Below, piece by piece: positions 1-13,140 of a stretch of DNA of 64,000 nucleotides (the first letter of the stretch is position 1; each line of letters opens with the position of its first letter). The notes under the pieces are model-generated. The model ran no database searches. It was not told where the DNA came from and saw only the letters and a program-made list of their open reading frames with translations. The DNA lies in contig JAHRBC010000002.1 in assembly GCA_022702545.1 (NCBI GenBank), forward strand, positions 1,860,001 to 1,924,000. Reading direction: 5' to 3'. The translations under genes were made by a program, and so were the position numbers. This DNA is from Phycomyces nitens. Its lineage: Eukaryota; Mucoromycota; Mucoromycetes; Mucorales; Phycomycetaceae.

Positions 1-57
1 TTCTGTGGGCTGTGGGGGATCTATGGCTGGTACAACAGTAGGTTGAACAGTGGACAT
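1..57 (-). CDS. N-terminus of a protein continuing beyond the left edge
   Basis: Reading leftwards from an ATG whose first base is position 57 gives 19 open codons (MSTVQPTVVPAIDPPQPTE) that run off the window. The upstream side is a CAAA-repeat-rich stretch that looks like a fungal 5' leader. The Pro/Thr/Val-rich start resembles a low-complexity N-terminus but is far too short to identify. Called only from position, frame and leader; it could be chance. Confidence 0.4.
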   Translation of the reverse strand, partial: MSTVQPTVVPAIDPPQPTE

Positions 58-1457
58 GTGTGAATGAAGAAACAAACAAACAAACAAGAAAATGACAAAT
101 TCAATACTAGTTTCTTGCTGGGAGAATGAGAAATGAATGTCAGTAGCTTAAAGGCTATTTGCACCTTTTTTTTTATTATTTTTCATTTCAGAGAAAAATA
201 TGGAAAAAAAAATATGATAATAATTTATAATAGTTTGGAAATACGGCCAATTTATATATATCAATCAATTAATAGATAAATCAATATACACATCTATAGA
301 GGTCTGAAAGAGTTCAAATCTAGATGTATTTTGATGAATATATTTCTTGTCCATTGTCTTGCTTTAGACGACAAGAAACAGCTTAAGAATTGTTTGAAAT
401 ATAATTGTTTATAAATATGGTGAATATCAAGCCAATATACTGGAGTCTAAAGATGAATTTCAAAATTGTACTTGTTGCAAAATATACCCTACAAACTATA
501 CTCTATCGACATGCCTTGCATTTTACTTTTTTTATTTTTTTTTAAAAGAAAGATGGTAATAATCCGCCATGATTATTTAACACTGTTTCTCTTTATGAAA
601 ACCAGAGCAACAAACTAGCACACTTTTATCCTAAACAGAATCGGCTTACCCACTAATGACAATTAAAAATGTCGGTTCAAAAAACAACCGTGGTCCGAGT
701 CAAATTTCAGCTTTTTTTCCATATTTTCAAATGACCAAGGCTTTTCAAAGAATAAAAGACATGTGCATTCTGACCATAAGAAAGGTGGGTACCATAGCTA
801 CTAATTACAAAATAGCCTAAATAAAAAAAAGAGACATTGGCTTTCACATGATACCAAGAGAGAGAAAAAGAAAGAAAGAAATAGGTATATGGCCAATCCT
901 ATTTTTCAAGCAAATATTGAAACAACCTGAATGATTTATCTTTGGAAATTAAACAATGGTTATTACAGAAAGTCACATAGCAGTGACTGTATATTTCTGT
1001 GCCTGATTATCCAAGTTTCTGCTCAAAAGATATCACTTTGTAGAAGACCCTAATATACTTTCTACCCAAAGTACCACTGCGAATACAGATGAACCGAGGA
1101 ATGATGGGGTGCAGCAGTATAAAACTCGCGTTTAATTCAATTATACCTAAAAAAAAGTCTCTGAATAAAAACATCAATACTTAATAGTCTATAAATGTAA
1201 ATGGGACAAAAATTCGGTTTACAGTAAACCGCCCTTGGAACTGGTATTTTTCAGTAGTGTATATTCTCCCAAGCTGTTCATCTGTAATAAAACCATTTAA
1301 AATTGAATCAATCCAGAATCTTGATAATAAACACATCTTTTTAAATAAATATATTTGAATTTGTTGTATTCAATTTATTTATCTTTATTGATATTCTTGA
1401 TCAATCAAACTCTTCAACAACTGTCAATATGTACAGTCTTTTTGTTTTTACTACAAC
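58..1457. other. intergenic, no gene seen
   Basis: AT-rich DNA between the putative leftward gene and the end of the RhoGAP gene. I see only homopolymer runs and no supported coding or RNA gene. The left part would hold the promoter of the leftward gene; the right part holds the 3' end of the RhoGAP transcript. Confidence 0.5.
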
Positions 1458-4400
1458 CTAAGCGCTGTTTGGGAAGCCAGCTTCTACAACGTCTTTGAAG
1501 AAGTCAAATGTGCTTTGAGGTGCTCCATTGTTCTCGTTATACTCAAAATCAGACATGTCGAGACAGAAATCACTCTTCCCAACCTGCAATGGCCCAACCG
1601 CTATATAGATATAATTGTGAGCAACCTTTGAATTCAATGAGTCCAGTAATCTTACTTTCTATTAGTGCCTCAAGTCCCACAATATTCTGCGGTGCACCAT
1701 CCATATAGCTTAAGCTATTTCGGCTATTTCGGTTGGTCTTATTGGACGTGCTTTGAGAGATTTGTAATTTAGAAACGTCTTTTGTCAAACTCGATTCTGG
1801 TTTTGTTAAAGATAATCCATATATCTCTTGGTTTTGCTGGTATAGTGAGGTGATGCACTTGTTATCATCCTTGTCGATAGCGGTCGAAGATTTGTCCTCA
1901 CTCTTTGTCCAGAATACATAGCTAAACTCAGATAAAAGAAGATTGAATATGCCAGAAGGAATACCGAGCGTTGCAGAAAAGACAATCCCGATATTTCGCA
2001 TATTCATCTTATTTATCTCGGCGTTTTGTACGACACGTATAAGATGGGCGGAGAGGGTTCGCAAGAGAGTGTAGTTTGCCAAAGGCAGCAGGGAAACAAG
2101 CCTTCCAAGTTCAGTTGCCCTTTCAGTGTGATCAATCACATCTATACAGGACGTCAGAATAATAAAACTAAATGATATTCTTTGATTAGCCAAGTACGTA
2201 CCGATTACCAACATGAAATCATTCATGAGTTCAGATGTCAGAATGTTCCCAGTAAGCTCGCGTAGCCACATCTTTAGTAGACCTGCAACTGCATGAAGAT
2301 CATAATACTCTTCTGAATCAAGCAATCGAATATCGCCTTCTAATAAATAAATAAATAATGAATAGCGGGTATTAAGATACAGAAAAAGCACAATATTAAA
2401 CATGTCATTCTTACCTTTGTTAAATTGGTCTTTCAAACTCTTTATCTTGACTGCACTACCACTAAGGCGATATATCCCTTCTTCTTCAAACGCATTTTTT
2501 GCCTCGAGATACTCTATACAGCGATAAGCAATTGCAGGAAGCTCATACTTTTCAGAAATCCTAGAAACGCGGACGGCTTCTTCCAAGGACACTCCAAACA
2601 CATGTCTCAGAGGTTTGGAGAGCGTTTCTGTACTTGATGTCTTATTCTCGGGAATTGATCTTTCAGCAATGTCACTCGAATTCCGGGAAAGAAGACCGCG
2701 TAGACCTCCACTTTGGGTATATGAGTTTGCGGTCGAAGATGAGGTCGAGGCTGATGTTATTGCCGTGATTCCTAGATTATCATTCTGGATTTCGCTAGTG
2801 GAACTTGAGAATATCTTTTTCCCCCAGAATGTACGTCGGTTAAGCATCTGCTTTGCCTTTTTGGCATCTGGTTCTACAGAACCATCGGCTCCTAGTCCGC
2901 CAGATGGCTTTGGGCTGCTGCCGTCAAAGGTAGTATTGATTTGGGACAAATAGTCCGAGTTTCGGAATATACTGTCTGTGCCTTCTCTTGGAGGGAAACT
3001 TATAGAATTACGCTTTGAGAACTGCTGTCTTTTGCCAAAGAGTACATGTTCTGCACTCGACCTATCCCGCAAGGCCTGTATATCTTTTTCACGTATGCTT
3101 GCTAGAGTGGATATATCCGAAATATCGGAAGCCATTAGATCTGAAGGGTGTAATGTTGTGTCTGAGCTGGATCGTGGCAAATAAGACGGCTTTCTATTAT
3201 CTGGCGCAATTGTATCACTACTTCGTGCCTTTCGTGATTTATCTCCTTTTTTGGAGAGTTTCTGGTGGTTGATTCTCTTTGTATTCTCGTCCTCGCTACT
3301 GGGCTTTTGCTGATTGACATACCGAGCAAGTGCTTCTACCCATTGATCCCTTTCAGAATCCGAACTGGCGCAGAGTACATGGCGATGGAAACCATTGGGG
3401 GCACCTTTCCTTGGTTCCAAGATTAAAAAGGCGTGTCTGAACGACCTGCTGTCAGTGGATGAATCAGTCCCGCCTTGTGGTACACTGGTTTGACGGCCAA
3501 TTTGTGCATTAAATAACTTGATTGTGCCAAGAAGAGGTCCTTCTTTCTATAAAGATGGGAAACATAAGACTGTGGCTGTGATAGACAGCAGAAGAATAAC
3601 TTACGCCATCATAATATTGAAGTTCTGGACCTTCAAGTGAGAAGTATCTAGTTTTCCAGCCACCAAAGTTTTTTCCACGTTTTGTCAGGTACCCATATTT
3701 GTGTCCACGAGGCTATTGAATATAAGGATTTAGCGCAAAGAACAACCAGTTTTCTGGTATGATGATTTACATGAATAGGGCGTGGCTGGTCATTAACCAC
3801 GTTTGTACTCAGGAATTCACACAGACTTGTGGAATCATTGAATGGCAAATTGATAGCATGTTGTAGATACTTTTCGATTGCAAGCTACACACGGCTTTAT
3901 CAGAAAACTTATGAACCAATTATCTATCTATTATGTGCTCCTAACCTTTCTTTGATCCACCTTGTTTGGTGCATGGGTGGAAAAGAGTGCCTTGTCTGGA
4001 AGTTTAGCAATCTTTTGGCCAACAGACCGTACCTGAAGTTTAAGCTGGCACTGTGGGTTCAGTAAAGAGTCCAAGAGTTAAAAACCAATATCTTACCTGG
4101 TAATCCAAGGCAAGTATATCCGAGTGGCGCTTTTCCACTCGCCAGAGTTCTTCAGATATACGATCCAAAGAATCGGATGACTTGATGACCGCAATTGTAA
4201 AATACACTTCTTCTTTTCCCTTTTCATTTGACTTGATACTCGATTCAACTACCTTTACCGATATGCCAGCCATATTAGAAAAGAAAGGGTTTTTGGGCAA
4301 TGGCTTGGTTATTGGCATTGCGGTTGGCGAAAGAACGATTTCTGAGTTGCCAACCAGTGTATCTTCATCAAAGTCTCTTTTCAACTCTTGTTGAATGTTG

Positions 4401-5389
4401 GGGAATCGAACTTCATCAATCGATGCAGTTGGTCTAATGGCATCATGCATCTCTAGATTCGTAAAAGAGGGCTGGGATGGAAGGGCGTATGCAGCGAGCT
4501 CTTGGTCAACCAACGTTCGAACAGAATTTGCGCTGTGGTCTTGACGTACTCTCGCAGGTCGATTTGGTTTCTGGCCTTGGCTAAGGACTTGTTTATCGTG
4601 TGCATGTACATCCAATCCCTCGTTTTCTTCATTCTTTGGACTAAAGCCCTTGTCATGCAGGACATCATCATGAGAGGTTTCGTCTTCACCAAAGCAATTG
4701 TACTGTACGGATCCAATACTATGCGAATGTTCGAATCCTGCTGTTCTAGGAGTATGATAGTTGTCTTGCGACGATTTCTCTTTTGCATGGAAGCTGGTGT
4801 GAGGAGGATATGATGAAGAAGCAGTATGTGACGGGGTTAATTTGAGAGGTGCCGGTCTGTTGGTATGGGGACGATTGACCGGGAGAGGCTGTGGATCTTT
4901 GTCATGAGCAAGACGATAATTAGAATCGGAAGACGCAGTTGAATTATAAGAGATAGGAGTATTAGGTTGTAAAATGGTTGAATTATTGACATCTTTTGAC
5001 GAATTTTGACGGTAAGGAGATCTTGGAGGAGGTACAGGTCCAAGTGGTATTGTCTCTGATGATTCGGAAGAGACGTTTGGTTGAAGGAATTCAGATGACG
5101 GACTCAAAAGAGATCTTTCGAGATTATTATTATTGTTGTTGTTGTTGTTGCTATTATTATTATTAATGGGATGGCGATTGACATTGTCAGGTATATTTGT
5201 GCCAGGTAGATCATTCAGGTCTGGATCCTGGGGCCTTTTCAAGAGATTATCACGCTCGGTTGTCACCTTTGCTAAACTCTTTTGTAGATTCTGAATAATG
5301 AGTCTTTGCTTCTCGATAATCTTCCACAGTTGATCATTCTGAGCAGCAAAATCAAGAGGAGGTTGAACCGTAGGCCCGATTGCAGCCAT
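1458..5389 (-). CDS. Bem3-type Rho GTPase-activating protein (PX-PH-RhoGAP)
   Basis: Eight exons (5389-4097, 4050-3946, 3884-3771, 3712-3605, 3546-2415, 2339-2202, 2141-1656, 1600-1458) join in frame to about 1,172 aa. Order seen: an N-terminal coiled coil after MAAIGPTVQPPLDFAAQ, a long Ser/Asn/Pro-rich linker, a PX domain (with APNKVDQRK), a PH domain (RGHKYGYLTKRGKNFGGW to SERDQWVEALARYV), another disordered linker, and a RhoGAP domain with the arginine-finger segment EEGIYRLSGSA. This is the layout of yeast Bem3, which stimulates GTP hydrolysis by Cdc42 at sites of polarised growth and is recruited to phosphoinositide membranes by PX and PH. The last exon was placed by frame: it ends with FDFFKDVVEAGFPNSA. 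Two introns inside the RhoGAP domain keep the frame open when unspliced, so an uncritical ORF reading adds false residues. The exact GTPase target is inferred. Confidence 0.93.
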
Positions 5390-7866
5390 GGCGATAGTTT
5401 CAATGTAAGTGTATTAGGAGGAGGAAAGGCAGGGTGGACGATAGGAAATAAACAGAAAGCAGTATAAAGTACAAGAGGCATATCACGGCACTCGAAATAA
5501 ACCAAAGCCTGATGGATGAAAATAAAAATAAAAGTTAACCACGGACCTCTAACAGACCTGCAGGTGTCTGTTTTTGGCTAGGCCTTAATTTAGTAGGCGT
5601 TTTTAATCACCCCAAAGTATAGTATTATAATTGAGTGTCGTACAGCAAAGATGTGTACCTGTTTCCAGTTGGACATTTGAGCAGTCCAGAGACCACTTAA
5701 AAAAGGTCCTCGGTATATCGCCATTAAAGCCATGCTGGATAGAAAAATAATGGTCAATAGACTCACTCGCGACACTAAAGGAGTATGTCTATTTCCAACC
5801 AAAGGTCATGGTCAGATATAAGAAAAACCATAAATCTAGTAATTCAGGAGCCGTTTTTTTATAAAGACAGTGTAACGTCTAATAATTAAAATAAGAAGGC
5901 TCATTGTCCAACTTGGCAACCATAAGAGTCGGTATAGCCTCAAGAGCATGTTAAAGAAGATACTTTTGATGCTATTCGCATGGCAATAATAAACTTCATA
6001 TTAAAAAGGGCAGTAAAGAGATCTAATTATCGGACATTGTGCTGGAGATACAGCCCTAAAAGGAAAGCAACTGCACATATTAGAGCTATAATCATCATAA
6101 CATAACATAATATATTATCATATATTTAGGTGTAATAGATATAAGATGGGTGGTTATATACAGTCAAGTATTCACAATAGCCTGGAAAGGCATTTATTTC
6201 GAGGCGATCATAAACGCATGCTGGAATAGTTGGTATTTCTAATAAGCATGTGCACAGTTTTACAGTTCATTCGACAGTTTTGAGCCCGTTTGTCATACGT
6301 CAAATGCCACCCTACCAGAGTTACAGGAAGAGTAAATACCATGTGGATAGAAAGGATTGTATAGGTTTTTTTTTATATTTGTCAGGCCAATTGAGTTCCC
6401 CAATATGTCCTTCAAGACATGCACCAAAACGCAAAAATAGATTTCCAAAGGGCTATTTTAATATTTGAGTGGCAGTTGTAGGTAGTATGATGGTTATAAA
6501 TCATCATAAATCATCATAAATCACTCCTGCTCTTATTTGTGATGAGAATACTAGCATCTTTTTTTAATTGTATATAGCCAGTAAGGTTTATATACTGACA
6601 TAAACCTACTAGATCCTTGTGTTATACCGATAAGTCTATATTTCTTGGCTTGTACATACCTAATTGCCATTAAGCTTTAGCAAAGAGGGGCTCAATGTTT
6701 AAATAGTCCAAAAGACCTGTCAGGGCCCTTTTCGATACCTGCAACCCAACTGTAAATCATAGTCATACAGGCCTACTTGTTACCCGCTTTATAGGAGCAA
6801 TTAATAGCAAAAAAAAGGCTCAATTATAGGACATGGGCTTGAGCTCAAAATATTCTTTATATAAAAGTGATATTTATTCTGATACCATTATTTACAATGT
6901 CATGATACTCTTTTGAATGATTTTATAACCGAATAGACACAGAGTTTCAATCTCTTTTATACAAATTCATACACAAATAAACCGTAATTTAATATGAATA
7001 GACACAGATAAAATTAATAAAAAGAACCAAGTTATTGCACCAAACTTTATTATTACATTGAAAAAGATCTCTCAAACCATTGACTATAGAAATGTAAGGC
7101 TAGCCTGGCCTCAATTGCATAATAATAGTATCAATAAACCGAATAATCAGTTGGATCAGTATCTGCAAGGGCCACAGCTCAATGCCTTGGCCAAACAGAT
7201 GTAATAGACTGTTTGATGCTAGTACCCAAAAAAAAAGAGACCACAATCCAGGTTTATGTTCAAGAGTAAAACAATGCACTTTCTTTGATGGGAATTATGG
7301 CTTTAATATAATAATTCGAAAACCCTATACTTTTCTCTCTCTCTCTTAATTCCACAAACATTTTTAAAATATTGCTGTAAAAGGTCGATAAATTAAATAT
7401 TTCATATGAAAAGGGATCATTAATAGTGATTGGTATGTGATTTTTCCTATAAAAGTATTAATTCCCTTATTATGCACAGCTGTGGCCAGGCCGATAGTAC
7501 AAGTTGTTTAAACGACATTTTTCTTGTATTGATGGAGTACAAGACTATGCAGTGCAGCGGCAAATGTTAAATCGGAACAGCACAAAGTGCTACACCGATT
7601 TTGCATATTAATTTTCTACAACTGTCTGAAATCAGCCAAAGCTATGCTTGTAGTGTGTCTTGATTGAGGACCTACTTAAGGTCCTCACATAATTTATTAA
7701 GGTATAAATAAATAAATAAAAAAACTTGAAGATATTTCAAGAGGGTAAAATTACATTATAGGCCATACATGCTGTATAAAATAATGTTTCATGCTATCTA
7801 AGTGGTAGTGTTTCTGGGTACAAGCGAAATAGATTCAAAGGCTTCAATTGACTGATACCTCACATA
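5390..7866. other. gene-poor intergenic region
   Basis: About 2.5 kb, AT-rich. The right-hand start of the RhoGAP gene lies at 5389, so its promoter is in the first part. A short direct repeat of about 10 bp (ATCATAAATC, roughly three copies) lies near 6497-6525. Open frames near 5590-5802 and 6250-6468 are short, lack recognisable domains and were not called. Confidence 0.5.
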
Positions 7867-8204
7867 TTATAGTAGGGCATAGGAAATAGCAGGGATCAAT
7901 AGCCCAGCAGCAATAGATGCAGAGAGTTTGCCGGCACCGCTATCCTTGTTTTTATCACTTCCAACAACATAAATACTTGCTGTGGCAGTTGCACCATTCA
8001 TAGGATTGACTTGAGGATTGGCACTATGTTCGCGTATTAGGATCCATATTCTAATCAGCAATTGATCCGGATTAAATACCTGGTGGGGTGAGAAACAACA
8101 GAGCTTCCATTAACAGCTGCAGAAGAGGGAGCAGATGCTACAGAGCTAGAATCTGCGGCAGCAAGAGTGGCAAGGGCAGCAAAGACAATCAGAGTAAGCT
8201 TCAT
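7867..8204 (-). CDS. small secreted, probably GPI-anchored Ser/Ala-rich protein
   Basis: Two exons (8204-8080 and 8023-7867, phase-2 intron of 56 nt) give 93 aa. The protein starts with a clear signal peptide (MKLTLIVFAALATLAAAD), continues with a Ser/Ala/Val-rich segment containing one N-glycosylation site (NGSS), then SGAGKLSAS as a plausible omega-site region, and ends in a hydrophobic tail (IAAGLLIPAISYALL) with no basic residues after it. That is the usual form of a GPI-anchored cell-surface protein. No enzymatic domain is present. Only the second exon is open as a long frame; the signal-peptide exon is found by splicing. It stands alone in gene-poor DNA. The function is unknown; a wall or surface coat peptide is inference. 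Confidence 0.72.
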
Positions 8205-10269
8205 ATTAAAAAGGTTGATGATAAATTGAAACAAACCAAAGATCCCTGGTATTTATAAGACATTGATATCTGTATTTGTTACTTAAGAAATACTTGGCCA
8301 ATTGAGCCTCTTTTCACATGAAAGATATGACGAGTAGATATTGTATGCAATGCATATGATATTTCAAGTTTATCCCGTTTTCAAAGATGTCCTTGTCCCT
8401 TGTGCAAGTTGACTTGAATCAAGAAAATAATTATTCGGTTTTGGTAATAGAATTAGCGGACCATCATCCAAGATGTACACCAAAGAATACACTTGAAGTA
8501 CACCGGTACGACATTGATGGACACTGGATGGCACCACATCTGTCATGGTAACATTTCATAATACTCTACTTGTTTGGGCCTCAATTACCAGGAAAACAAG
8601 CTTAAATATAAATGACCCATTAAGCACGACTTGGAGCCTTTGAATAAATCACAGCAGTAAAGAGCCAGGACAGACAAACAATTAAAAAAAATCATTCGTT
8701 TTACATTTTTGTGATCTGGAGGAACGATACCCCGAAGAGTTTACACCAATGAAAATCAGTTATTTTCAAAGTCACATGCTCACACAAAGGTGGTTACTCA
8801 AGTCTTTACGTGCACTGTTAAATCAGATGTATTAGAGATACTATCCTTTGGTTGATATGTGTTCAACACTCTATAAATGCGCCTTTGAAGGCGTCTAATT
8901 GGTTTGAATAAAGACAATTCCATATTCCCGGAAAACAGCGCATTCAGTCGTGTTCTCAGCAACTTGACCGATCCAAAGTGAGATATATATAAACGATTAA
9001 GCAAATCCAACTTTTGAGCCCAAATACAAGCATGAACAACTATCAACATATTTCTGCCCATTTAATCAATATAATCAAGGAAACCAAGATAGTGTTCAGT
9101 TACACTCTTGTAATTTGAAACTCGGATTTTCCATATCGTTCCTTTTCATGGTTGAAGGCCGTGTAATTTTCAAGCTGTATTAATCAGACTTGATCCAGAA
9201 ATTACATCAAGATTATGAGTGTCCGAACTCGTGTTTTTGACACTGTAACCATTGCCAGACCTCCTTGTCGAATATTATGGACTGTACATCAAAAGTTACA
9301 CGGTGTTTTGAAATGAAGTTAGAACTGTCCCATTCAGGCATTATTAGGACAAGAATTGAAAGTAGATATTCTAATTAATTATATTGCAACACCTGGCAGC
9401 AAACCATGTTGAACAGATCAAGTTTTTTTTTTAAAAAAAACTAAAGTGGTCCATCCATTTAAGCGGTCCGAAATAAGCTTTTTATATAATATTTATCAAG
9501 AACACTTGGATAACATTTTATTTGGAAAATACTGCTAGGGCCCTATATCATGTACAAAGCTTTATAGTTTAAAGGGGACCTCATCAAATATATAGCTCAT
9601 GGGCCCAAATCAAATATGCTAGCCAACAGCATGCCTTTACTTGCCCTCTAAAAAAAAGAGATATTTTTTTATTTGATCTGTAGATATTAACAATACTAGC
9701 AACTGATATTTATATGTTTAGAATACAAGAGGAATATTGTACAATATCTCATACTGAGACCACCATAAGCCCTATCTGACAGCTCAAGCCAGTTGGATCC
9801 TAAACTTTAGCTTACATTCTCTTGCTAAAAATAAAAATGCGTTAAATTACAAAACTCAAACACACTTTAGTATTCAATTATCTTTGATGATGCACTAGAT
9901 TTTTCTTGTGATAGCTGAAATACTTTGTAGAGTGGTCCCGAACTTTTTCAGCATCAAAGCACATTAGCCAATTCATTCGGCCAGGGTATTAATTCTTGAC
10001 TTTTTCCACAGTTCCCAATCATCATTTTTGGATGGCACTCGATCTAACGCGCTGATTCTAATGTCTTGTGGATTTTTTTGACGGTGCCAGACTACCGCAG
10101 AGATATAAAGCATTAGATGAGATTGCTAAAATATAGGTTTTGTCAATGTCAAAAAAATTCCTAGAGTCAACTGTCACCGGCAGCCATATCCTCGTGTCTT
10201 GTTTTTAGATAAGTTCAATACGTCAACTATTCTTGGCGTACTTTACAGCACGCATTGGATCGGTTAGTA
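8205..10269. other. gene-poor region with possible repeat debris
   Basis: About 2 kb, AT-rich, no supported gene. The 87-codon minus-strand frame at 8798-9061 has no recognisable motif. Two short stretches near 9447-9476 and 9929-9953 share a GGTCC-GAA core resembling ends of fungal Tc1-type elements, but too weakly to define an element. Confidence 0.4.
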
Positions 10270-11060
10270 CAGGGTTTGCACATTAAAATTTGGTGCTGAG
10301 CGACAATGTAACCATTTTTCAGACTTTAAAATAATCAAATGCATACTGATATTGGGATTTAAACACGTATAAAATAAAATAAAAAATCAAAGTTATTTTC
10401 ATGTTGATACATCGTTCGTATAAAATAATGGTGACATTTTTGTCTCTCTTGGTTTCTGTTGTCACCAGAACCGGTTGTCCTGCCTTGGATTTGGTCCGGC
10501 CCTTGATCATGTTGATGTTGAACCCTGCCTCATCTAAGAATATACAATTATGGTTTTATACTATCCCTTTAGGCTAAAGGCTCAGCACGAACTGCTTTCT
10601 TTTGGGAAGCGTATCCTCGTCATTTCTTTTTCCTCATTTCTCAATCGGTGTTGATTTCTTCAACGTGATTCTCTCAACTCTGAGAAAAATACACAATACA
10701 GATACGACAATACTTGATATGTCATCAAACTTCTCCAGGAGCTGTGATATGATCTCCTCCAATGTCACCGTATTATTTTCGTCAATAATATCAAGGATGC
10801 AGTTCTTATTATGCTCCTTGGTTTTTCTTTGCTTATTTCCATCAAAAGGCTTGTACATAGTTGTATGAGTCTTTTCAAATCTCTTGACTATTGCAGAGAC
10901 AGTTCCTCTGGAATTTTTGAGCTCATTGCCGATCTCTGTTGGAGTATTCAATTGATTTATGCTTTTTCGATTATAAGCTTGCGAATAGGAAGAGATCTTG
11001 TTTCCTGAGGGCCTCCTGATCTCTTTCTTGTCTTCTTTTTTTCTGATTTGGCTGGCTTGC
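10270..11060 (-). pseudogene. decayed Tc1/mariner (IS630-type) transposase, fragment B
   Basis: The minus strand encodes, from about 11060 downwards, a basic N-terminus and a helix-turn-helix (TEIGNELKNSRGTVSAIVKR), then a second linker-like HTH region ending KKSTPIEK, and after a frame break the start of a DDE catalytic core (near 10510: GQPVLVTTETKRDKN). The DDE part is cut off, and stops separate the pieces. A possible terminal inverted repeat end lies at 10268-10290 (TA followed by CAGGGTTTGCACATTAAAA), which would be the 3' end of the element. No matching right-hand repeat was found. Clearly non-functional. Confidence 0.7.
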
Positions 11061-11129
11061 TGTTTGTGTTTATTGTATAGTTAGCAAATAATTTTTTATT
11101 TTATACATGTTTAAATCCCAATAATACGT

Positions 11130-11830
11130 GAAATTCGGTTATATTAAGACATGTGTGATGTTTTCCGGCTCAGGCCAACAGACAGATCGATCTGGTGTAA
11201 GGAAGTATACGCTCAAGCACAGTGTCCACAAGCTCCCTACCCCTATTTACCTAGTTCGTAACCAACTCGACCAAAAAGGTCTCAATTGGGTTGATAAGGA
11301 GGAAGATAAAACTTATTCCATCGGTTGTATGAATGGGAGCATTATCCATAACCAAATAATATCCTTTCATCTCTTTGTATAAGTCCGTTTTATTCAACAT
11401 TTTATGGATAGATTGCGAATAATCTCCTGTGATGGTTTTTTTTAGGTTCCTGAGTTCCATTGCTATAATATAGTTAGCACTAGTTTCTCCCAAGATGGCG
11501 TGTAATATTGTTCTGGTTGAGATCGTAGTAACTATAGCTAAATTTCCCTTCACTAACCAACCACTTGGTGGTCTAGTGTTTATGTCAAATCCTGACTCGT
11601 CTATAAAAGTACAGTTTTCAAGAAAGTTCATATCCGTCTTACTCCATTCTTCCGACGCTTTTCTATTTGTGAGCTTATATATTTATCATTTCTTGCTACA
11701 TGATAAAAGGTAATTCTTTTTAATGAGAGATTGCATTCGTTTTTCAAGAAAGTTTGAGCATTGGAAGTCTTCGAAGTGAAGTTTTTAAACTTTTCAGCAT
11801 AGCCAACTTTTACACAATTCATACAATATT
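11130..11830 (-). pseudogene. decayed Tc1/mariner (IS630-type) transposase, fragment A
   Basis: Minus strand, reading from about 11822 downwards: a pre-catalytic region (SLKRITFYHVARNDKYIS), then in a shifted frame the first part of the DDE core with CTFIDESGFDINTRPPSG (first catalytic Asp in FIDESGF), then YLVMDNAPIHTT (second Asp) and a damaged segment with INPIETF, the counterpart of the family's usual NPIE motif that carries the third acidic residue. Stops and frameshifts break the frame. The N-terminal DNA-binding part is not recognisable here, unlike in the adjacent fragment B. Confidence 0.7.
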
Positions 11831-13140
11831 CATTATTTGTAAGTCAATCCGCATACTCCACAACGTGGAAATAAACGGTAATATATTCCCTAGACGATGT
11901 ATTGCACATTTAAAAAAATATAGTAATTTGTTTTTTAAAAAACCCCAAATGAATCAGGGATGTTTAGGTCTTCTTCACTATTCTGGATCTATTGTTAAAA
12001 AAAGGAAGGTGTAAACCTACTTTTTTTTTACAAAGGCTAGAAATATAATATATATATATATATATATATTAATGTACATAGAGCCCTCCAAGTGGAAAAA
12101 TAAAGGTAAACTGATTTGTAGTATCTACAATCATTAGTGAATTTCAATTGTAAATATCATTGAATATAGAGAAAAGAAAACGATATTCAGAAAAAATAAA
12201 CGTTGACGATCGTCTCACCCACAGATTATGACAGATGGCTCATAAATAAATGTGACGTATTGTGATGAGAGTGTAATATTAATCATGGGATACTGTGGAG
12301 GTTCCCATCGCGCAGGAAAATGTTGTCTGTCTGTTCTCCTTTCTTTTACTTTCCACTGTTACAACTATTACACAGCTGCAAAGAGGAGAGTAGGGTCCAG
12401 CTTTCATTCCAGTACTGTTACCCCACCACTTTTCCTCTCTTTGTTTGTCTTTTGTCCCCTAAGACTTTTTTTTTCATTTACCTTTTGCACTTGAGATGCT
12501 ATAAGATCTATAGATCGCCAGCAATATATCTCGTAATAAAACAAAATATTTAACCTGAATGGGTTCCCAGACCACTCCACACCCTCCAACTTCATAACTA
12601 ATTTTTCCCTACTTCTCCAAGTCTTTCCTTCATCTTCACCACCCGTCCATATATAGCCCTTTTATACCACTTTCACATAATCTCATCTCATAAGCAATGA
12701 GGCCATCAAGACACCCCCAGCATTGCCGATCGAAGACGCGTGACAGTGTAAGGATAATAAACTGTCTTTTTACAAAAAAAATAACTCATTATCAAGTACA
12801 CATAATATCACTTTAACTGAACGTCTTATTATACAGAATTCTCAGGGATACTTTTATTATATCTAAAACAAAAGACTTATCGACAGTATAATCGATACAG
12901 TATCACAATTTTTCTTTTAAATTACAATAAGAGGCTGCTCAATATATCAAAGAAACAAAAGAAGTACCTCTTGAGGAGTCAGTATATGAGCTTATGTGAG
13001 TGGTTTAGAAAAAAGGTCCAATCTGGATACTTATAAATAATGTATATAAGGTCGCTTCAAAATATATTATTGATTAAGCCTTATCAATATAATGGCCGTA
13101 TGCTGGATATTTTTTTGGGGAAAATCTTTTTAAAAAAAAG
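11831..13140. other. AT-rich region with (TA)n tract; possible 5' exons of the downstream relic
   Basis: A (TA)n run lies near 12040-12070. Around 12590-12700 a pyrimidine-rich, TATA-containing promoter-like stretch precedes an ATG at 12698 with a 17-codon frame followed by GTAAGG. About 12942-13000 another segment is open and flanked by AG and GTGAGT. These may be the 5' exons of the decayed gene that follows, but phases do not agree cleanly, so no CDS is called. Confidence 0.35.

Noticed and set aside
4720..4745. GTTCGAATCC-like B-box suggesting a tRNA
   Set aside because: It lies in a RhoGAP exon and no A-box or cloverleaf can be formed; no tRNA or rRNA gene was found in the window.
8798..9061. 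87-codon minus-strand frame
   Set aside because: No recognisable motif, no promoter-like leader and no splice partners; expected by chance in 2 kb of AT-rich DNA.
9440..9960. Two GGTCC-GAA containing stretches as ends of a Tc1 element
   Set aside because: The similarity is only about ten bases, both in the same orientation, with no transposase between them.
12037..12070. (TA)n tract as a possible origin or promoter
   Set aside because: Such tracts are common throughout the window and nothing else marks this one.
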